A stretch of DNA of 8,345 nucleotides from Deltaproteobacteria bacterium (GTDB lineage Bacteria; Desulfobacterota; Desulfovibrionia; Desulfovibrionales; Desulfovibrionaceae). The translations under genes were made by a program, and so were the position numbers. This document shows, in pieces, positions 1 through 6,900 of the stretch. The stretch is from NCBI GenBank assembly GCA_031280335.1, contig JAITGZ010000222.1:1-8345 (forward strand). The letters run 5' to 3'. Within the stretch, counting starts at the first letter, position 1; every line of letters starts with the position of its first letter. The notes under the pieces are model-generated. The model was given only the letters and a program-made list of their open reading frames with translations. It did not search any database and had not been told where the DNA came from.

Positions 1-23
1 AAAGGCATATTTTGCCATGCCTT
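1..23 (-). terminator. Possible intrinsic terminator running off the left edge
   Basis: AAGGCAT (2-8) and ATGCCTT (17-23) form a 7-bp stem with an 8-nt loop. On the minus strand the stem's 3' arm ends in TT and is followed by a further T at the window edge, so a U-tract may continue outside. It lies about 160 bp after the barrel gene stop. It cannot be judged without the flanking sequence. Confidence 0.3.
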
Positions 24-94
24 GCCATACACAGATGAAGCGCGTCCATACTTTAAAGCATTTCAACTTTGAGACGATCTGCCCGGCGCTTGAC

Positions 95-113
95 GGCAAA
101 AGTGAATTTTGCC
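95..113 (-). other. Second inverted repeat in the 3' region
   Basis: GGCAAAA (95-101) and TTTTGCC (107-113) are a perfect 7-bp inverted repeat with a 5-nt loop. On the minus strand the descending arm contains TTTT, but the stem closes with GCC and no U-run follows. It may add to the transcript-end structure downstream of the stronger hairpin. Confidence 0.35.
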
Positions 114-126
114 TACGCCTCACAGG

Positions 127-159
127 CTGGCGGCGGCGCTGCGCGCAGCCCGCCGCCAG
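127..159 (-). terminator. Strong GC-rich hairpin 23 bp after the barrel gene
   Basis: Arms 127-136 (CTGGCGGCGG) and 150-159 (CCGCCGCCAG) are perfectly complementary. Inside them, 138-149 is itself a 12-bp palindrome (GCTGCGCGCAGC), with only C137 unpaired, so the stem is very stable. No U-tract follows on the minus strand, so it does not fit a classical intrinsic terminator. It could be a transcript 3'-end stabiliser or part of a Rho-assisted end. Confidence 0.5.
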
Positions 160-182
160 AGCAATTTCAAAGCCGCCATGCT

Positions 183-935
183 TTAAAAATAATAGGCCAG
201 GCCGGCGCTGAAAATGTCTATGCCCAGACGTATCATTTGTGCGTCATATAAATAATTGTAATATCTGGTTTCGCCGGTGAAAAGGAATCTGTCCGCTATT
301 CTGGTACTGGCCTTTTTGTAATCAAAATGTGCGGCCCAGTGTTCGGTCAAATGCACCGCCCCGCCCAGGCCGTAAACCCAGGATATTCTGAAGTCCCCAT
401 AATAGCGGTCGCTTTGATTGAATAAATCATAGCGGGGGTCGTCGCCTACTTCCAGATATATGTCCCTGTCCCAATAGGCCAGGCCCAAATGCCCGTACAG
501 GGTAACGCGCCGCGAAAAACTCATGCCCAGCTTCAGGCGCGCCCCGCTGAGAAAATTGGTCTTATAGACGGGCTGGTTGGCCATGGGGTAGGCTATGACC
601 GTCGGCAACAGCCAAAAATCATTCGTATGAAGCTGATCGCCCTGCACCACGGTTTTGTTGATATGGTCAAAAAAGAAGTCAAAGCCAACCAGCCAGCGCA
701 AGTGTTCGCCCGCTGCCCAGAGGTATTCGCGGCCTATGGCCACGGAGGGGGCTATGTTCGATCTTCTGTCCCCATTATCAATGTACTTGCCGCCCGTACT
801 CAGGGTGGACCAGCTGGTGTTGCCGTACAGGCCCACGTACCAGCGCCTTTCGTCCGCGGCCTCGGCCGGGACGGAGGTCAGCGTAAGCATGACCGTTGCC
901 GCGAGGAGGAGCGGCATGTATTTGGCTGCGTTCAC
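183..935 (-). CDS. Outer-membrane beta-barrel protein, predicted 8-stranded (250 aa), translationally coupled to the exoprotein
   Basis: This is a predicted small outer-membrane barrel protein of OmpA-like/Opa-like (OMP_b-brl type) size. The start is GTG at 933-935, whose last two bases lie in the TGA stop of the exoprotein gene (GTGA). A G-rich Shine-Dalgarno (GGGGGGA, 943-949) sits 7 nt upstream. An in-frame ATG at 915-917 has no such site, and using it would lose the Lys of the signal peptide n-region. The signal peptide runs MNAAKYMPLLLAATVML to AEA at 24-26, with cleavage near residue 26 or 27. The mature part shows about eight amphipathic strands, for example WYVGLYGNTSW, LRWLVGFDFFF, VTLYGHLGLAYW, VYGLGGAVHLT and MIRLGIDIFSAGLAYYF. 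It ends in Tyr-Tyr-Phe, the classic C-terminal BAM signal. I see no catalytic motif. The overlap suggests it is produced together with the exoprotein and may work with it at the cell surface; that role is inferred. Confidence 0.87.
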   Translation of the reverse strand: MNAAKYMPLLLAATVMLTLTSVPAEAADERRWYVGLYGNTSWSTLSTGGKYIDNGDRRSNIAPSVAIGREYLWAAGEHLRWLVGFDFFFDHINKTVVQGDQLHTNDFWLLPTVIAYPMANQPVYKTNFLSGARLKLGMSFSRRVTLYGHLGLAYWDRDIYLEVGDDPRYDLFNQSDRYYGDFRISWVYGLGGAVHLTEHWAAHFDYKKASTRIADRFLFTGETRYYNYLYDAQMIRLGIDIFSAGLAYYF

Positions 936-3900
936 GGCCTTGTCCCCCCGCGCAGGTCAAAAAACGGGGCGCGGAGGCGCCAGGCGCCGGAGGCATGGTC
1001 GTAGCCCGCGTTGATGTTGTTAAAGCTCAGGCTGCCGCCAGTGCCCTGCTGCTCAAAGTCCGCAAACGGGGTGTGGAGCCGTAAGGTGCCGGCGGCACGG
1101 TCGTAGCGGGCGTTGATGCCGTCAAAGCCCAGGCTGCCGCCAGCGCCATGCTGCCCAAAGCCCGCGTCAAGCGCCAAGGGCAGGGGCAGTATCCCGGGCA
1201 GGATGGAAGAGCTGAAGTTAGCGCTGTCCATTTGCCCGTTGAACAGGCCGATGAACAGATTGGCCCGGCCGCTCAGCCCCCCGCCCGCTTCAATGGCGCT
1301 GGGGGCGGGCGCGCCAAGCTGGTAGCCCAGGCGGCCGGCCAGGTTCAAGGTATAAACCTGGTCGGATTTTTCCGCCTGTACGTCCAGGCTTTCGTACAGG
1401 CGCAGATGCTCCGGCAGCCCCGCCAGGAGCAGGGCCTGGCCCGCGTCCACAAAAGCGGTGTTTTCCGCCTGTATCCGGCTGGAAATAAGGCTGGTCATCA
1501 GCCCGGAAGAAGTGCGGATGTCGCGCCCGCTGATGCTGGAAGGCCGGGCGGTCAGGCTCTGCTCGCCTTCAAAATGCAGGGGCAGTTTTATACCGCTTTC
1601 CGTGATGATTGATTGCAAGTTGGAAGCATATTCAGGCGGTTCCTGGCCGTCGCCCAGAAAATATTGCAGATAAGGCTCCACATTTATGTCGAGAGTGTTG
1701 ATGGTCATGGGCTGCCAATCCGGCTCGGTGCTGGTTTTTTTGATTTTGTTCCCCGCGCGCGCCGTTTTTTCAGCGGCGGGCAGGGTGGGGCTTGTAAGGC
1801 GGTTCTCCAGGCGCAGGTCATAGGCGGGCAGCAGGTTCAAAAAGCGCCCGGCCTCCAGCGTAAGCTGGCCGCCGCGCAAGGCGCTGCCCCACAGGGTTAT
1901 GTCCTGCCCCGCCTGTACATCCATATGCCCGGCCTGCACTGAAGAGCCGTGATTAACGGCGGCAAGATTGGCTGAGAAATCTTTGATTTTAAGCCCTATG
2001 TCGTTTTGGGCGTCCAAGAGATTTTTTTTGACGGATAAATCTATGTTGTCTCCAAAGGACAGACCGGCGTTGACGCGCATGTGTTCGGTCAGGGCCGGGG
2101 CGAACAGGGCGTGGCGCTGCGTGCGTACGCGCAGCGTATCCGCCGCTATGGAGCTGCCTTCCATGATGAAGTCGCGGGCGGATATGTTCAGTTCGCCCGC
2201 GCGGATGCTGCTGCCGTGGGAACTTTGGTCGCTGGAGTAAGCCAAGGCACCCTCGCCGCGCAAAGATATGCCTTTTATATAATCATGGGCGACCATGGTT
2301 TTGATCAGTTCCGGCATGTTGTTCAGGCTGCCGAACAGCCTGGATACGGAATCAGGTTTTTTAGCCATAGCTTTTAATGTTTCCACCTCAAGGCTGAGCT
2401 TGCCCCGGGCGTCCGCGGACCAGGTACTGTCGGTGGTTTTAAAGTCCCCTTCCCGCACGTCGCCGTTAAGGGAGAATATATCCACCAGCCCGGCTTGCAG
2501 GGCCACCCCGCGCATTTCCACGTCGTCCGCCGCGCCCAGGCTGACGTGCGCGGCCTCCAGGCGGGTTTGGGCCAGGGTTTGGGTGGTGGAACCGCCGCCG
2601 GCGTAGCTGCCTTCAAATTTTATTTTCATGTCCAACAGGGGGTTTTTGGTATCCAGATCCGTCCTGACGGAAAACTCTGTAAAGGATTTTTCAACGCTGT
2701 CGGCGGCGGAGGATAAAAAGAGCCTGCCCGCGCCGCCGGCACCGGCCATGAGTTTTATTTCTTCCACCGCGTTCAGCCTGCCCGTTATGTCAATATCACG
2801 CCCGGCGGTCATGTTGATGTTCCGCCCTTCAAAACTCGCCTGCACATTGCTGCGGGCGATGTGTTCCGATTCTTTTACCGTCTGCTTCATGCTCAAGCCG
2901 TCGGCCAGACCTATGGCCAGACCGCTGAACAGACCGGTCGCGAAGGGCAGGGCCTGCAAAAGCGTATCCTGCATCTTGCCCAAAGGGGTATTTTGTTTGA
3001 TCATCGGAGCGACAAAGTAGCCTATGGTCGCGCCTCTGAACTGTCCGAAAGCCTTCACCTTTTGTTGCGGGTTGATAAAATCTATTGCTTTGGCAACTTC
3101 ATTAGCAGCTTTTTTGTCGAGGGGTTCTATCAATTCGACGACCCCATAGCCAAGACCCGCAATGGATTTTCCCACGCTTTCCCCCAGTTTGCCTCCCGGG
3201 ATGGAGGCCGCCTGAGCGCCGGCCGCTGCCCATATGCCGTCATTGGCGTCAGCGGTGGAGATGAAGGAAGAGAGCTGCTGAGTTATTGAGGCAGTAAGTG
3301 TGGATAAAAGCGAACCGTTGAAAAACCCCCTGACGAATTCGCCCGGGTCAAAGCTGAAGCGCTGTGTTACATCATGGTGATAATGGCGTTCCACATCCTC
3401 CACGTTTTTGGCCAGGATCACATCGGCCTGTATATTCAGATTGCCCTTGGCCGCAAGCTTGCTGCCCATGTTGAGCATGGCGCCTTCCAGGTTCAGGATC
3501 AGGTCTTTGCCGGCCGAGATGTTGGAGCGCGCATGGCGTATGGATTCATGCGCGTCCACACTGGTGGTGTTCTTGTAGCCTCTGGAGGAGTAACGCAGGC
3601 GCGTTGCGCTGTTGTATATCTGGACGGTATCAAAAACAGCGTTTTGCGCCTGTATTGCCACGTGGCCCAGTTCGCTCCTGATCTCCGCCCCGGCGTTGTA
3701 AAGCGTATTGATAATCTCCAGCAGCAAGCCGTCCGTGCCGGAAATAAGCGCTGTGGCCGCGGTTTCTTCCACATGAAAGATATCGCGATGTTTTTCGCTC
3801 TTGCCCAGCATGCGGTCCTCGCTCAGCGCCTTGGTAAGGTTGTTCAGTTCCCCGGCCTTGATCTGCGCGACCTGTCCGCTGATCTCGGCGGAAAGGTTGT

Positions 3901-6900
3901 TCAGGTGCCCTTCCACTTCCATAATGACCGCGCCGTCCGCATGCAGGCGGGCCATGTCTTTGTCGTTGCTTTCGTTGGTCAGTTCCCGCGCCTTGACGCG
4001 CAAATTGTCGTAGGCCGCCACCGCGCCGTAATTGTCCATACGCTCCGCTTCTATATCCACCTCGCGCCCGGCCAGCAGCGAGCCACGGCCGGGGTCAAGG
4101 GAATCCAGCGTGGCCTGGGCCAGGTACAGTTCCGGTACCAGCACCTTGTAACCGTCAACCTTTTTTTCCACATACCAGATTATATCCTGGCGCAGGGCGG
4201 CCGTCTGTTCGGGGGTAAGGGCCACGCCCACGCGCAGGTTCAGCTCCCCGGCGGCAAGGGCGGCCTGTTCGTACAGGGCGCGCATCTGCTCCGCGTCGCT
4301 GCCGATGAGGCCGTCATAGTCCAGGTAATGGCGCTGCGTGGCTTTGAGAATGGCATCCATGACCAGGCGGGTTTCATAGGCCGGGTCGCCGAGTATCCTC
4401 ATGGCGTCTATGCGCGGCGTCCCCTGGCCCAGGTTTTCAAAAAAGTAGCTGCTGCCCGCAAAACTGTCGGGGTTTATAAAGCTGGCGTTGGTTTGCACCA
4501 GGTATTTGGCGTGGGGCGTTACATGGAACAGGCCGTTATGCCCTTCGGGCAGCCTTAAGCTTACCGTTACCCTGGACTTGACTTCCTGCGGCATGGCCGA
4601 GGCTATGCCCAGACCGGCCAGGGGGTTCATGCTCTGATCGTTGCGTATGCTCCCCGCCGCGATTTTAAGGCTGTCCCCGGCGACTATGGTGGAACGCTGC
4701 TTGCTGTAAACCCGCTTTTGATCCAGCCAGGTCGCGTATTCGTTGTGCCAGCTAGAGCTGAATCCCTTTTTCTTAAAATATCTGCGGGCCATATATACCT
4801 GCAGGTTCACCACCTCGCTGTAAGTCTGGTTGATCAGTTCGTCCGTTTTTACGGCCAGGTCGTCTCGTGCGGCCAGCATGGAGCTTTGGTTGATAATGCT
4901 CCTGCCCTTCAGCAGCAGGTCGCCCCCGGCGTTAATCACGGCGGCTGCGGAATCCAGCTTGGTCGCCTTAATGACAAAGCGCCCGGTTTCTCTCCAGCCG
5001 CAGACGCGTGTCCCTTTACATGCCTTGCCGCTATTCCCGGTCATGGCTATATCCGCCGGGTTGCCCGCGTTGATTTCAACCCCCCGGTTGTTCAGGCTGC
5101 CTGCGGCTATGCTGATGTCCCCGCCGGCCTCTATGCGTCCGGCCCAGTTCAGCAGGCCGCTCATGAGGTCAGGCTCAAAAGCGTAGTCTTGCAGCAATGT
5201 GGGGGCGGCATAGGCCGTCAGCAGGGGGTCGGCGTAAACGCCGCCGTTATCCTGCACCGGTATTTCCCCTTGCGTTTGCTCTATGGGCGGCGGGGGCGGG
5301 GTTTCGCCCGCCGGCTCCTCTTCCGGCATGACCACCGTATAGGCCAGGGTGGGGCGCAGACCTTCGGCATCCGGCACCGCATCCTTTATGGTTACGCTGT
5401 CCGTGCCGGAGTAGCTGATAGTCCTTTGAACGATTTTGGCCGGTTCGTTGCCGGCGCAGGTTCCGGCGGCCATGCAGGCAAGGTAGGCCGGATTGTCCAC
5501 ATATTTTTCCTCTACCTTTTCCTCTCCGACAATAAAAATATACCCGCTTTCGTGGATGTATTCCATACCGGGCGCGGCATCTTCAGGAAAGGCACCGTAA
5601 GGCAGCGTCAGGAGTGTTTTTTTGATGTTCAGCCGGTAAGTCGTATCGGCCTCTTCCTCCGTATCTTCCTCCACGGGCACGAAGGCGGGCGGCACAGGCA
5701 CAGGGACGATGGCGGGCGCGATGTAGGGGTTGTCAAAGCGGCTTTCCGGCGCGCCGGCCGCCTGTGAGGGGGCGGCGGGCACATCGTTGCGCCCGGCCAG
5801 GGTCATGCTGCCCAGGGCGTAAATTTCGGCCTTGTAGTTGACCAGATCGCGGGCCACACGGGCCGCCAGGTCGCCCCCGGTCAGGATGGCGCTGCCGCGA
5901 AAGTTGATCAGATCCCGTCCGATTTCAAGGTATAAGTCTCCGTTAGCCAGAATACGCGCATAGTTGAACAGATCCAGCGCTTCCAGCAGGGCGTCCCCTC
6001 CGGCCTCAATGCCGCCGATGTTTTTAAGTTCCCCTCCGGCGCTCATATGCAGGCCGCCGCCGGCGGTAATGACGGACTTGGAGGCGTCAGCGGCGGAGCT
6101 GCCGTTGGATAGCCCCCCTCCGGCGGCAAGGCGCAGCTTGCCCGCGCTTTTAATGCTCCCGGTGTTGCTCAGGCTGCGCCCGGCCTCCAGCCGCGCCTGG
6201 TGATTGGCCCGTATTTCGCCTTGGTTGGTTAAATCCCGGACCGCGTTCATGCTGACCTCTTCGGCCAGCAGAACTCCGCCGCTGTTATGGCGCAGGTCGC
6301 CGCCGGCGCTCAGGCGCAGGCTGCCTATGGCCTGAATGCTCCCGGCGTTGCTCAGGCTGCGCCCGGCCTCCAGCCGCGCCTGGCTGTTGGCCCGTATTTC
6401 GCCCTGATTGCTTAAATCCTGGGCCGCGCTTATTTCAATATCTTCAGCCAGCAGCGCGCCGCCGGCGGTAAGGTCGCGCCCGGCCTGGAGCGCAAGGCTG
6501 TTTTCCACACTAAGCCTGGAAGATACGGCCACGTCCCGCCCTGCCCTTATTGTCAGGTTTTGGGCATGGACTTCGCCGCCCTGCGCCCGCGCGTCTCCGG
6601 AGGCGGAGGCCGCCTGTATGTCGCGCGCCGCCGCGTTTTTAAAGCTAATGCCGCCGTCAGCCATAATTTCAAGCCTGCCGGCTTCAGCCGTTACATCACC
6701 CGCCAGGTTTATCCCAAAGCCTTTTTGGGTGGCGAGGATGCGGATGCTTTCCGCCCGCATGCCTCCCAGGGCGGCGCTGTCAACGGCCACCGCCGCCGTT
6801 GACCCGGCGCTGGAGCTGACGCTTTTGTCTCTGTAGTCAAAACCGGCATTGCCTGAAAGCACGGCCAGTTCTTTGCCCGCATAGACGCTGCCCGCAATGC

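Noticed and set aside
932..1780. CDI toxin (CdiA-CT) with immunity gene
   Set aside because: No VENN or similar pretoxin motif is present, the C-terminal 280 residues are repeat-like and beta-rich, and the next gene encodes an exported barrel instead of a small cytoplasmic immunity protein.
3374..4558. Long plus-strand open frame (394 codons) opposite the exoprotein gene
   Set aside because: It lies wholly antisense to clear FHA/CdiA-like coding sequence, has no ribosome binding site that I can see and no recognisable domain. Long antisense frames are common in GC-rich genes.
4718..5767. Second long plus-strand open frame (349 codons)
   Set aside because: It is also antisense to the exoprotein gene, with a composition typical of a shadow frame and no motif or promoter evidence.
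6153..6419. CRISPR-like or mobile-element direct repeats
   Set aside because: The repeats are in frame, encode FHA beta-helix units and have a period that is a multiple of three. There are no spacers, terminal inverted repeats or transposase.
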